Under the pieces are notes generated by a model. The model had not been told where the DNA came from and did not search any database. It was given only the letters and a program-made list of their open reading frames with translations. Of a DNA stretch of 64,000 nt, positions 16,245 to 25,102 are shown piece after piece. Every line of letters begins with the position of its first letter. Positions within the stretch are counted from its first letter, which is position 1. Source of the DNA: Mesorhizobium sp. M7A.F.Ca.US.008.03.1.1 (GTDB lineage: Bacteria > Pseudomonadota > Alphaproteobacteria > Rhizobiales > Rhizobiaceae); contig NZ_RZRU01000002.1 in NCBI RefSeq assembly GCF_003997495.1, forward strand, positions 248,001 to 312,000. Direction: 5' to 3'. The position numbers and the translations under genes were made by a program.

Positions 16245-17138
16245 ATGGATCGACTGGACACGATGCGGCTCTTCGTTCGCGTTCTGGAGCGGCGCAGCTT
16301 CACCGCTGCCGCAGCCGATCTCGGCCTGCCGCGCTCAACCGCGACGGAAGCCATCCGGCGGCTGGAAGAGCATCTCGGCGCGCGCCTGCTGGAACGAACG
16401 ACGCGGCAGGTGAACGCCACGCAGGATGGCGAAGCCTACTATCGGCGCTGCCTGTCGATCCTGGCCGAAATCGAGGATGCCGAAGCCGCCTTCCGCAATG
16501 CCGAACCGTTCGGCCTGCTGCGCATCGACGCCAGCACGCTGCTCACCCGCACCTTCCTGCTGCCGCGCCTGCCGGAGTTTTTGGCCCGCTATGTCAGGAT
16601 CGACCTGCAGATCGGCCAAAGCGACCGGCTGGTCGATCTCGTGCGTGAAGGCATCGACTGTGTGATCCGCGTCGGCGAGCTACCCGACAGCGGCATGATC
16701 ATGCGCCGGCTCGCGATGATCCGCGAGATCACTTGCGCCAGCCCTGCCTATCTCGAGCGCCACGGCACGCCCGCCTCCCCCGATGCGCTCGACGGTCACC
16801 AGGCGGTGGGCTTTGTCTCGTCGCGCACCGGAGAGACCCTTCCGTTCGAATTCACCGTCGCCGGCAATATCCGTGAGGTGCGGCTGCCAAGCCGCGTCGC
16901 CGCCAACAATTCCGATACCGCCGCGGACCTGGCGCGGCTTGGCCTAGGCCTGATCCAGGCGCCGCGCTATCGCTTCGAGAAGGATCTTGCCGACGGGACG
17001 CTCATCGAGGTGCTGGCCGATTACCCGCCCTCGCCGACACCGCTGTCGGCGCTTTACCCGCAGAACAGACAGCTCTCGCCGCGCCTTCGCGTCTTCCTCG
17101 ACTGGGCCTCGCGCATCTTTGCCGAGGCGGATCTCTAG
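16245..17138 (+). CDS. LysR-family transcriptional regulator
   Basis: A 297-residue regulator. The winged HTH is at about 1-60 (MDRLDTMRLFVRVLERRSFTAAAADLGLP, in the style of the DsdC/PecT-like 'MDRL' subgroup), followed by an effector-binding domain. The divergent SDR gene is the expected target. The ATG lies inside the short divergent promoter region. Confidence 0.9.
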   Translation: MDRLDTMRLFVRVLERRSFTAAAADLGLPRSTATEAIRRLEEHLGARLLERTTRQVNATQDGEAYYRRCLSILAEIEDAEAAFRNAEPFGLLRIDASTLLTRTFLLPRLPEFLARYVRIDLQIGQSDRLVDLVREGIDCVIRVGELPDSGMIMRRLAMIREITCASPAYLERHGTPASPDALDGHQAVGFVSSRTGETLPFEFTVAGNIREVRLPSRVAANNSDTAADLARLGLGLIQAPRYRFEKDLADGTLIEVLADYPPSPTPLSALYPQNRQLSPRLRVFLDWASRIFAEADL

Positions 17139-17162
17139 GGCGCAAAAACGCGCCGCTCCCGG

Positions 17163-18395
17163 TCAATTCGGTTTTGCAAACCCGGCCAGGGACGCATAGC
17201 CGCGCACCACGCTCTTGCGTTCTTCGCGCGAAGCGACGGCGTCGATGTCATCAAAGCCATGCGGCGCCCGGGATTCGACCATGTCTATGACTGCTTCCGG
17301 GCCGCCTTGCCGATTGGCCAGTACGATGGCCGATGTGGCCGGCCGCCGCTCCCCATCATATCGCGCGAGCGCGGCTTCGACGGTTGGTCCTGCGGCCAGA
17401 TGCATCGCGAGGCAGGAGGCGTCGAGTATTGCCTGGCTGGCTCCGTTCGACCCCACCGGATACATGGGATGCGCCGCATCGCCGAGCAGCGTCACCCGCC
17501 CGAACGACCATCGCGGCAGCGGGTCGCGGTCGCAGTTCGGATATTCGTAGAAGCCATCCGTTGCCTGGATAATCGAGGCAGGGTCGACAAAATCCAGCTG
17601 AAACCGGTCGCGCACGAAGGGCAGCACATCATCGATCACACCCGGGCGGCTCCAGTCGCCGGGACGCAGCGGTGATGTGCCGCGATCACTGGTATTGGCC
17701 ATCACCGCCCAGTTGGTCAGCCTGGTCTCCGGCTCTTCGCGATCCGGCTCGATCGGATAATAGACGAACTTGGCGAAATTGCCGCCGGCAACCGCCATGG
17801 TGCGCCCGTCGCGCCAGACCGGCCATGGCGTGGCGCCGCGCCATAGCATCGTGCCGTTCCAGATCGGCGGCCCTTCTTCGGGATAGAGCACGGCCCTGAC
17901 GGCGGAATGGATCCCGTCGGCGCCTATGAGCAGGTCGCCATGCGCCTCGCCTCGCGAGCCGTCATGCCGGCGGAAATGCGCCACGACCTCGCCCTCGCTC
18001 TGCTCGAAGGCATCGACAAGGCTTGCCGTGCTGATGACGTCGCCGCCAAGCCTGTTCAACACGGCCCGGTGAATCAGCCCCAGCAGCCTGCCGCGATGGA
18101 TGCTGATTTGCGGAACCTCGTAGCCGGCATCGATGCCACGCAATTCCTGCCATACGATTTGGCCGAAGCGGTTGGTGTAGACAAGCTCGCGTGTCCTCAC
18201 CCCCTCCGCGTCGAGCGCCGGCATCAGCCCAAGCCCGGCCAGCGCCTTGACCGCGTGCGGCAGCATGTTGATGCCGACGCCAAGTTCGCGGATGTCGTCG
18301 GCCCGCTCGAACAGTTCAACCTCGAAGCCTGCCTCATGCAGGAACAGAGCGGTGGTGAGGCCGCCAATTCCGGCCCCGGCGATCAAAGCTTTCAT
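17163..18395 (-). CDS. FAD-dependent aromatic-type monooxygenase
   Basis: A 410-residue class A flavoprotein monooxygenase. The N-terminal Rossmann motif is GAGIGG (7-12), with an acidic end to beta-2 (ELFERAD). The DG motif is GADGIHSAVR near 170, and the second FAD motif GDAAHPMYPVGSNG lies near residue 305. It resembles the salicylate-hydroxylase/PhzS-like 'flavin-dependent oxidoreductase' group, which hydroxylates aromatic acids with NAD(P)H and O2. The substrate is not evident. The gene is divergent from a GlxA-type AraC regulator 391 bases away, a plausible controller. Confidence 0.9.
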   Translation of the reverse strand: MKALIAGAGIGGLTTALFLHEAGFEVELFERADDIRELGVGINMLPHAVKALAGLGLMPALDAEGVRTRELVYTNRFGQIVWQELRGIDAGYEVPQISIHRGRLLGLIHRAVLNRLGGDVISTASLVDAFEQSEGEVVAHFRRHDGSRGEAHGDLLIGADGIHSAVRAVLYPEEGPPIWNGTMLWRGATPWPVWRDGRTMAVAGGNFAKFVYYPIEPDREEPETRLTNWAVMANTSDRGTSPLRPGDWSRPGVIDDVLPFVRDRFQLDFVDPASIIQATDGFYEYPNCDRDPLPRWSFGRVTLLGDAAHPMYPVGSNGASQAILDASCLAMHLAAGPTVEAALARYDGERRPATSAIVLANRQGGPEAVIDMVESRAPHGFDDIDAVASREERKSVVRGYASLAGFAKPN

Positions 18396-18786
18396 CAGTC
18401 ACTCCCTTGCTGTGAAAAATCGGTGTTCGCAGGACGGCCACACACCCGTCGTCGTTTCAGCACGGCATCGTCACGGCGATGCGCATGGCCTGGGATATTC
18501 GAGTTGCATGACGACGAAGTCGGCCGTGCGTGCTCCGTGGCGGCAGCGATGGCGCGCAGCGTTTCGCCCAGTGCTTTTGCCGGCTGCCTGCTGCCGCCTG
18601 GCGCTAGCAAGCTCCCTGTGGGCCAGTTGGCGTGGCAATCCATGCTCCGGCACGACAAGGCCGGTGGCACCGGCACTGCTCCACAAGGCAAGTCCCGGCT
18701 CATGGGGTCCGGTCTCCTATGGCTTGACGACGAGGCTACCGGCGTTAGGGTTCGTCCGAAATGACATAAATCGGGCGAATACTGCC
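18396..18786. other. 391-base non-coding gap between divergent genes
   Basis: No frame with coding character or recognisable domain was found. The sequence is G/C-rich and complex, unlike the palindromic elements elsewhere. It presumably holds the promoters of the FAD monooxygenase and of the GlxA-type regulator, but I see no clear -35/-10 pair or operator. Confidence 0.5.
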
Positions 18787-19803
18787 ATGCCGAGGCACGT
18801 TGCCGTCGTCGTTCATCCTGGTTTCCAGCTTCTCGATGCGGCCGGGCCGACAACCGTCTTCGAGATTGCGGAGCGATACCGCCCGCACAGCTACGAGCTG
18901 ACGCTGCTGGCGCCCGGCGGCGGCGACGTTGAAAGCTCTTCGGGTCTGAAGCTCCTCACCAGGCCTTTGCGCGATGGCCCTTTCGACACCGTTATCGTAT
19001 CGGGCGGCGAAATCATCCGCTCCATGGAGGCGATGGACGAGATCGTCGCCTGGTTGAGGCGCGCCCCGGCGCGGCGCATCAGCAGCGTCTGCACCGGCGC
19101 GTATCTGCTGGCAAAGGCTGGATTGCTCGACGGTCGCCGCGCAACCACCCACTGGGCCAGCAGCGACGACTTCCACCGCCGCTATCCGAAGGTCAGGCTC
19201 GATGCCGAGCGTATTTTCATCAGGGATGGCGACATCTGGACGTCGGCCGGCATCTCGGCCGGAATAGACCTGGCGCTTGCCCTCGTCGAAGACGACCTTG
19301 GCGCTGAGGTGGCGCGCCGCACCGCGCAGCAGATCGTCGTGCACCAGCGCCGGCCGGGCGGCCAGTCGCAATTCTCGGCCTTCGTCGAGCTGGGCGGGCG
19401 AACCGGCCGCTTCGCCGCGCTGATCGAATGGGTGCGGGTAAACCTGGCCGAACCGCTGACCGTCGAATGCCTGGCCGATCACGCGGCCATGAGTCCCCGC
19501 AACTTCGCCCGCGCCTTCACGGCCGAGACCGGCGTCACGCCGGCAAAGGCCGTAGAGCGCATGCGCCTGGAGACGGCTCGCAGGGTGATCGAGACCAGCC
19601 ATCTCCCGCTTGAGCGCATCGCCGAAACCGCCGGTTTTGGCGATCCCGGCCGCATGCGGCGCGCATTCCTGCGTACACTTGGCCAGCCGCCGCAGGCGTT
19701 TCGGGCGGCTGCCGGACACAGGGGGCTTCAACCGGGGCGGCCAAGCAGCGGCCCTGCCCGGCTTAAAGGCAGCTCCGGCCCAAAGGCGGACAAAAGCGAA
19801 TGA
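18787..19803 (+). CDS. GlxA-family (DJ-1/PfpI + AraC HTH) transcriptional regulator
   Basis: A 338-residue protein from ATG 18787. Residues 1-190 form a class I glutamine-amidotransferase/DJ-1-like domain with the nucleophile-elbow sequence SVCTGAYLLAKAG near 100. Residues 215-320 form an AraC-type double HTH (LAEPLTVECLADHAAMSPRNFARAF, then RIAETAGFGDPGRMRRAF). GlxA-type regulators sense small nitrogen compounds or aldehydes. The frame is open far upstream, but codon quality and domain length support this start. The divergent FAD monooxygenase is the likely target. Confidence 0.9.
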   Translation: MPRHVAVVVHPGFQLLDAAGPTTVFEIAERYRPHSYELTLLAPGGGDVESSSGLKLLTRPLRDGPFDTVIVSGGEIIRSMEAMDEIVAWLRRAPARRISSVCTGAYLLAKAGLLDGRRATTHWASSDDFHRRYPKVRLDAERIFIRDGDIWTSAGISAGIDLALALVEDDLGAEVARRTAQQIVVHQRRPGGQSQFSAFVELGGRTGRFAALIEWVRVNLAEPLTVECLADHAAMSPRNFARAFTAETGVTPAKAVERMRLETARRVIETSHLPLERIAETAGFGDPGRMRRAFLRTLGQPPQAFRAAAGHRGLQPGRPSSGPARLKGSSGPKADKSE

Positions 19804-19998
19804 GCGCACTTGATCCATAACCGAAGTTTCACGAAACTCGTCCCAAAGCCGGTTGCTGCCATTCAGTGCGCCCACTTTCCGTCTGTTGGACTGGATATTG
19901 CGGCGCCTGGCCTAATCGCCGCAGATGAGGAACCGGATAGCCATTATGAGGAGACTGTTTATAACGGTCGCTGAAATCGCGATGACCAAGGGGAGACG

Positions 19999-20859
19999 AT
20001 GCGCTACATACGTCCGCTTTCAATAGAAGATGCCGTTGGCCAGTTGGCCGGGTCGGCTGGTACGGCCGCCATCCTCGCGGGAGGCAGCGACCTCCTGGTC
20101 AGAATGAAGGGCGGCTTTGCCGAACCGGAGCTGATCGTCGACATCAAGGCGATCGATGGCTTGAGCGAGATCCGGGAAACGGCTGAAGGCTTCAGCATCG
20201 GCGCCGCGGTTCCCTGCGCCGTCCTGGGGGAGAACACCGCCCTCAAAAAGGCATGGCCCGGTGTCGTCGAGGCGGCCAAGCTGATCGGCTCCAAGCAGGT
20301 GCAGGGACGCTGCACCATCGTGGGCAATCTCTGCAACGCATCGCCGGCAGCCGACAGCGTGCCGGCGCTGGTTGCCGCCGGCGCCAAGGCAGTGGTCGTC
20401 GGGCCGGGGGGCAGGCGCACTGTCCCCGTGCAGAGCGTGCCGACCGCGCCGGGCAAGACGTCGCTGGCCAAAGGCGAGATCATCGAGGCGATCCTGCTCG
20501 ACAAGCGCGCGCCGCGGTCTGGCGATGCCTATCTGCGTTTCATTCCGCGCACCGAGATGGACATCGCGGTGGTCAGCGCCGGGGTGAACCTGACGCTCGA
20601 TGAGCACGGTGTGGTCAAATCGGCACGCGTTGCGCTGGGCGCCGTGGCGGCGACGGTGCTTCTGGTCGAAGAGGCGGCGGAGGTGCTCATCGGCTCCAAG
20701 CTGGACGAGGCGACGCTGGAGCGGCTCGCCAAGGTTTGCGCGGGGGCATGCCGTCCCATCGACGACAAGCGCGGCACCATCGAATTCAGAAGAAAAGTTG
20801 CGGGCGTGCTGGCCAAGCGGGCCGCCACGACCGCCTATGCACGCGCAGGAGGCAAATGA
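19999..20859 (+). CDS. molybdenum hydroxylase, FAD-binding medium subunit
   Basis: A 286-residue CoxM/XdhB-type subunit. FAD-binding motifs are AGGSDLL (about 27-33) and a TIVGNLCNASPAAD segment (about 107-120), followed by a C-terminal CO-dehydrogenase flavoprotein domain. It passes electrons from the 2Fe-2S subunit to the flavin acceptor. AAGGGGAGA precedes the start. It is the first gene of a four-gene operon with overlapping or near-overlapping reading frames; its stop overlaps the next start. Confidence 0.92.
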   Translation: MRYIRPLSIEDAVGQLAGSAGTAAILAGGSDLLVRMKGGFAEPELIVDIKAIDGLSEIRETAEGFSIGAAVPCAVLGENTALKKAWPGVVEAAKLIGSKQVQGRCTIVGNLCNASPAADSVPALVAAGAKAVVVGPGGRRTVPVQSVPTAPGKTSLAKGEIIEAILLDKRAPRSGDAYLRFIPRTEMDIAVVSAGVNLTLDEHGVVKSARVALGAVAATVLLVEEAAEVLIGSKLDEATLERLAKVCAGACRPIDDKRGTIEFRRKVAGVLAKRAATTAYARAGGK

Positions 20860-21335
20860 TGGCTGGTGTAGCAGTTTCAACGACAATCAACGGCGACGCT
20901 GTCGAGTATCTTTGCCAGCCCGACGAGACGCTGCTCGACGTCCTGCGCGATCGGCTGGGGCTGACAGGCGCCAAGGAAGGCTGCGGCACCGGCGACTGCG
21001 GCGCTTGCAGCATCATCCTCGACGACCGGCTGGTGTGCTCATGTCTGGTGCTCGGCGCCGAGGCTGAAGGCCGCCGCGTCGAGACTATCGAGGGCATGGC
21101 GCATGGCGACACGCTGCACCCGCTGCAGCAGAAGTTCCTCGAGCATGCGGCGCTGCAATGCGGCATCTGCACGCCGGGCTTCCTGATCGCGGCCAAGGAC
21201 CTTTTGGCCAAGAACCCCGACCCGACCGAGGAGGAAATACGCTTCGGCCTTGCCGGGAACCTGTGCCGCTGCACCGGCTACGACAAGATCGTGCGCGCCG
21301 TCCAGGACGCGGCCATCGTGATGAAGGGAGCCTGA
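20859..21335 (+). CDS. molybdenum hydroxylase, 2Fe-2S small subunit
   Basis: A 158-residue CoxS/XdhC-type subunit. The plant-type ferredoxin cluster is bound by C42, C47, C50 and C62. The helical second cluster is bound by C101, C104, C136 and C138 (CGICTPG and NLCRCTG). AGGAGG at 20847-20852 is six bases from ATG 20859 and only three from the preceding in-frame ATG 20856, so 20859 is preferred. It is translationally coupled to the FAD subunit and relays electrons from the molybdenum site. Confidence 0.93.
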   Translation: MAGVAVSTTINGDAVEYLCQPDETLLDVLRDRLGLTGAKEGCGTGDCGACSIILDDRLVCSCLVLGAEAEGRRVETIEGMAHGDTLHPLQQKFLEHAALQCGICTPGFLIAAKDLLAKNPDPTEEEIRFGLAGNLCRCTGYDKIVRAVQDAAIVMKGA

Positions 21336-21336
21336 G

Positions 21337-23607
21337 ATGAATTTCGATCCACGTTTTTCCGGACGTAAATTCACTTCTGTCGGCACACGTCCGATCCGTC
21401 CCGACGGCATCGACAAGGTGACGGGCCGCGCGCGCTACGGTGCGGACTTCAACATGGCCGGCCAATTGGTCGGGCGCGTTCTGAGAAGCCCGCACGCCCA
21501 CGCCAGGATCGTCAAGATCGACATTTCGAAGGCGGAGAAGCTCGCCGGCGTCAAGGCGGTGGTCACCGCGGCCGACCTGCCGGACCTCACCGATGGCGAT
21601 GCCGCCATGTACGACGTCCTCGACAATTGCATGGCGCGCACGAAAGCGCTCTATGACGGCCACGCGGTGGCCGCGGTCGCTGCGATCGACGCCCGCACGG
21701 CCAGGCAGGCGCTGAAGCTCATCGAGATCGAGTACGAACTGCTGCCGCACGTCACCGATGTCGACGAGGCGGCGAAGCACACGGCACCCTTGATCAATGA
21801 TGCCATCTTCACCGAGGGTCTTGAGGAAAAGCCGGTAAAACCCTCCAACGTCACCAAGCGCAGCCAGTTTGGCCATGGCGATGTCCATCAGGGTTTCGGC
21901 CACGCCGACTTCATCGTCGAGCGCTCCTTCAAGACCGAGCAGACGCACCAGGGCTATATCGAGCCGCATGCCTGCGTGGCCAATTTCAGCTCCGACGGCA
22001 CCGCCGACCTCTGGGTCTGCACGCAGGGCCATTTCGTCTACCGCCAGCATTGCGCCCAGCTGCTTGGCATGGAAGCCTCGAAACTGCGCGTCACCTCTTC
22101 GGAGATCGGCGGCGGTTTTGGCGGCAAGACCCATGTCTGGGCCGAGCCGGTGGCGCTGGCGCTGTCGCGCAAGGCCGGACGGCCGGTGAAGCTGGTGATG
22201 ACCCGCGACGAAGTGTTCCGCGCCTCGGGCCCGACCAGCGCCACCTCGATCGACGTGAAGATCGGCGCCCGCAAGGACGGTACGATCACCGCCGCCGAAG
22301 CGACGCTGCGCTACAGCTGCGGCCCGTATGCCGGCTCCTGGGCCGAGATCGGCGCCATGACGGCGTTCGCCTGCTACAAGCTCGATAACGTGAAGACGGT
22401 CGGCTACGAAGTGCTGGTCAACCGGCCGAAGACCGCTGCCTACCGCGCGCCCTCGGCGCCGATGGCGGCGTTTGCGGTGGAAAGCGCGGTCGACGAGCTG
22501 GCCAAGAAGATCGGCATGGACCCGGTCGACTTCCGCATCAGGAACGCGGCTCAGGAAGGCACAAGATCCTCCTACGGCCCGGTCTACGGCCCGATCGGCA
22601 TTGGCCCGACGCTGGAGGCGGTGAAGAGCCACCCGCACATGAAGGCGCCGCTGGGCAAGAACCAGGGCCGTGGCATGGCTTGCGGTTTCTGGTTCAACTT
22701 CGGCGGCCAGACCTGCACCGACCTCAACATCGGCATGGACGGTTCGGTCTCGCTGGCCGTCGGCACGGTCGATGTCGGTGGTTCGCGCGCGTCGCTGTCG
22801 CTGGTGGCGGCGGAGGAACTCGGCATCGACTATTCCCAGGTCAAGGCGATCGTCGCCGACACCTCCAGCCTCGGCTACAACGACATGACGGACGGCAGCC
22901 GCGGCACCTTCTCGTCGTCCATGGCGACGATCTCGGCCGCCCGCAACGCCATCAAGATCCTGCGCGAGCGCGCCGCGCAGATGTGGGACATTGCCGTCGA
23001 CGACGTGGTCTGGGAAAAGGGCCACGCGATTGCCAAGGGCGAGAAGCACGGCAATCTCGGCAAGCTGTCGCTCAAGGAGATCGCGGTCGAGTCGGGCAAG
23101 ACCGGCGGACCGATCGCCGGCCACAGCGAACTCGTCGCCGATGGCGCCGGCGTCTCCTTCGCCACCCATATCTGCGACATCGAGGTCGATCCCGAGACCG
23201 GCGCCGCCAGGGTCATCCGCTACACGGTCGTGCAGGACGCCGGCAAGGCGGTGCACCCGACCTATGTCGAGGGACAGTACCAGGGCGGTGCGGCGCAAGG
23301 CATCGGCTGGGCGCTCAACGAGGAGTATATCTACGGCAAGGATGGGCGGCTGCAGAACGCCGGCTTCCTCGACTACCGCATCCCGGTCTGTTCGGACCTG
23401 CCGATGATCGACACGCAGATCCTCGAGATCCCCAACCCCAACCATCCCTACGGAGTGCGCGGTGTCGGCGAGACGTCGATCGTGCCGCCGCTGGCGGCGA
23501 TCGCCAACGCGGTGTCGAACGCCGCGGGCGTGCGCATGACGCACATCCCGATGTCGCCGCCGCGCATCCTGGCGGCGATCGAGGCGGAACGGGAATGGTC
23601 GAAGTAA
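21337..23607 (+). CDS. molybdenum hydroxylase, molybdopterin-binding large subunit
   Basis: A 756-residue XdhA/CoxL-family catalytic subunit. The N-terminal aldehyde-oxidase a/b hammerhead domain covers about 20-130. Molybdopterin-contact motifs are GGGFGGKT (about 257-264), AYRAPSAP (about 368-375) and GVGETSIVPP (about 709-718), the last holding the catalytic Glu. The AYRAPSAP loop differs from the Cys-containing AYRCSFR loop of true CO dehydrogenase, so CO oxidation is unlikely. The subunit layout and MSPPRIL ending resemble hydroxylases of aromatic or N-heterocyclic compounds. The substrate is unknown. Confidence 0.92.
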   Translation: MNFDPRFSGRKFTSVGTRPIRPDGIDKVTGRARYGADFNMAGQLVGRVLRSPHAHARIVKIDISKAEKLAGVKAVVTAADLPDLTDGDAAMYDVLDNCMARTKALYDGHAVAAVAAIDARTARQALKLIEIEYELLPHVTDVDEAAKHTAPLINDAIFTEGLEEKPVKPSNVTKRSQFGHGDVHQGFGHADFIVERSFKTEQTHQGYIEPHACVANFSSDGTADLWVCTQGHFVYRQHCAQLLGMEASKLRVTSSEIGGGFGGKTHVWAEPVALALSRKAGRPVKLVMTRDEVFRASGPTSATSIDVKIGARKDGTITAAEATLRYSCGPYAGSWAEIGAMTAFACYKLDNVKTVGYEVLVNRPKTAAYRAPSAPMAAFAVESAVDELAKKIGMDPVDFRIRNAAQEGTRSSYGPVYGPIGIGPTLEAVKSHPHMKAPLGKNQGRGMACGFWFNFGGQTCTDLNIGMDGSVSLAVGTVDVGGSRASLSLVAAEELGIDYSQVKAIVADTSSLGYNDMTDGSRGTFSSSMATISAARNAIKILRERAAQMWDIAVDDVVWEKGHAIAKGEKHGNLGKLSLKEIAVESGKTGGPIAGHSELVADGAGVSFATHICDIEVDPETGAARVIRYTVVQDAGKAVHPTYVEGQYQGGAAQGIGWALNEEYIYGKDGRLQNAGFLDYRIPVCSDLPMIDTQILEIPNPNHPYGVRGVGETSIVPPLAAIANAVSNAAGVRMTHIPMSPPRILAAIEAEREWSK

Positions 23608-23840
23608 CGCTCTGGGGCTCGCTCGCCGCGACCGCCGGAGGCAACAGCAAGGTCGAGATCGAGGCCAAGGACATAAGGGAGCTGTTCAGGAAGCTGGCTG
23701 AACAGTATCCCGGGATTGAGCCCTGGATCGATCGTGGGATCGCGGTTGCGATCGACGGGACGATCTATCGCGATACCTGGTCGAAGGAGTTGCCGGAGGG
23801 GGCGGAGATTTTCCTGTTGCCGCGGCTGGCGGGGGGGTAG
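23595..23840 (+). CDS. MoaD/ThiS-like sulfur carrier
   Basis: An 81-residue beta-grasp-like protein starting MVEVTLWGSLAATAGG and ending LLPRLAGG. The C-terminal Gly-Gly is the hallmark of MoaD/ThiS carriers, which are activated as thiocarboxylates. The start lies inside the last codons of the molybdopterin subunit (13-base overlap), so it is translationally coupled. Such a carrier could supply sulfur for the molybdopterin dithiolene or for the Mo-bound sulfido ligand. The dedicated role is inferred from the operon. Confidence 0.78.
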   Translation: MVEVTLWGSLAATAGGNSKVEIEAKDIRELFRKLAEQYPGIEPWIDRGIAVAIDGTIYRDTWSKELPEGAEIFLLPRLAGG

Positions 23841-23920
23841 TGAGGTTGCGCTATCGACCCGGGGCAGGTGTCCGCAACTGGCGTCTGGAATGGCACTTCG
23901 CGCTTTGTACTAACGGATGG

Positions 23921-25102
23921 CTATTTGAGCGTCTGCCCGTCTTGAGCCAAGATTAGCGGAATAAGTTGGACCGCTACACGGCTGGCGACAATGGCTCCGT
24001 GGCGCTGATATCTGTCCTCTTTGTGCTCATTCGCGTAATCCACTGCTACTTTGACTCCGAAGAAATCGACGTGATCCACAGAACGCTTTGCCGCGCGATA
24101 AACACCAAACATTTCCATATCTAGGCCGAGCACCCGCTTGTGCGCCTCTGCGATCATTGCTGCCATGTCCTTTGATGCGATTACAGCAGAGCCACTAACC
24201 ATCGGTGCCACCATAGCCTTGCTTTCAAAAAACTCAGGGTCGTTGAGCGATTTCAGGTCCTCCTTAATATCCTTAAAGTGATTGCTCCGCTCGATCTCTT
24301 GCTTGATTATAGTATCTAGGCGATCTGGAATTGGCTCTTGATACATCTCCAACGTGAATTCGTTCCCGAACCACTTGCCGGCTTGGTGCTCCCATACTGG
24401 GCTGCCAATGAGAATGTCGCCAAGCTTTGCGCGTCCCTCGAACGCTGCACATATTCCGACGATCAAAACGAGCTTGGGGCGGAAAGTTTCAATAGCCTTA
24501 TCCGTCGCAATACTGGCTTCAACCAAGCCCATCCGAGGGAGCACCACTGCGACTCCAGTGTGCTTCTCGATGTCTATTTCGAGACAATTCAGTCCGTTTC
24601 GAAAGAAGAGCTTTCCAATCTCCGCTTTCGTGCTTTGCAGCACTTGACGTTCAAGAGGCAATCCGCAAATGATTACAAAGTCATGCTCTTGAAATCGAAA
24701 TGCACGTTGCAAGCTCACTTCTAGTGCTGGAATCCAGTGCGCCCCGTCAGAGTACTCAACAGTCGCTATTCCGAGCCCGGCAAGCTCCCTACTACGAGCT
24801 ACCACCAGATCGTCGTGTTGCGTTATCGCGACATAGGCTGCCTTCGCATTTAGGTTACTCGCCCGTATGAGTTCGATGACGTGATCCGTGATGTCAAATG
24901 GAACATCGCCGTCCCTCATAGGCACCATAAGATCAAGTATAACAAGATCAAACCTTGAAATAGATAATATCGCTGTGAACTTCGAAAAACTTACAACGCG
25001 GTCTATCTCAACGTCATCGATATCGATGTATTTATTTATTACACCTATTATTGCCTCTGCCTTTTCATCTTCATCTTCAAGTAAAAGTATCTTAGTCATC
25101 AA
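23921..25102 (-). CDS. dtcC: receiver domain fused to nucleoside phosphorylase: Detocs effector DtcC-like
   Basis: A 393-residue protein in two parts. Residues 1-135 form a CheY-like receiver with an acidic cluster E9-D10-E11-D12, phospho-acceptor D57 (LVILDLMVP) and T94. Residues 140-390 form a PNP/UDP phosphorylase-type domain with the glycine-rich VGICAAFEG (215-223), VSGSAVIAS (302-310), the nucleoside-binding LDMEMFGV (327-334) and a candidate catalytic Asp in VAVDYANEH (352-360). Exactly this fusion is the DtcC effector of Detocs, which on phosphorylation cleaves the glycosidic bond of ATP to abort infection. The usual conserved Lys of the receiver is not seen near 115-120. It is the last gene of a four-gene AT-rich operon and overlaps the preceding gene by 4 bases. 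Confidence 0.8.
   Translation of the reverse strand: MMTKILLLEDEDEKAEAIIGVINKYIDIDDVEIDRVVSFSKFTAILSISRFDLVILDLMVPMRDGDVPFDITDHVIELIRASNLNAKAAYVAITQHDDLVVARSRELAGLGIATVEYSDGAHWIPALEVSLQRAFRFQEHDFVIICGLPLERQVLQSTKAEIGKLFFRNGLNCLEIDIEKHTGVAVVLPRMGLVEASIATDKAIETFRPKLVLIVGICAAFEGRAKLGDILIGSPVWEHQAGKWFGNEFTLEMYQEPIPDRLDTIIKQEIERSNHFKDIKEDLKSLNDPEFFESKAMVAPMVSGSAVIASKDMAAMIAEAHKRVLGLDMEMFGVYRAAKRSVDHVDFFGVKVAVDYANEHKEDRYQRHGAIVASRVAVQLIPLILAQDGQTLK

Noticed and set aside
18395-18853. 152-codon minus-strand frame in the GlxA/FAD-monooxygenase gap
   Set aside because: Low-complexity Arg/Pro/Ser-rich translation, no start signal, and it overlaps the start of the GlxA-type gene.
21085-23544. 819-codon open frame antisense to the molybdopterin subunit
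   Set aside because: It is a third-position mirror of a high-GC gene. The sequence is Arg/His/Gly/Asp-rich without domains, while the plus-strand protein has clear catalytic motifs.
21337-23607. aerobic CO dehydrogenase (coxMSL)
   Set aside because: The gene order matches, but the large subunit lacks the Cys-containing active-site loop (AYRCSFR); it reads AYRAPSAP, so another hydroxylase is more likely.
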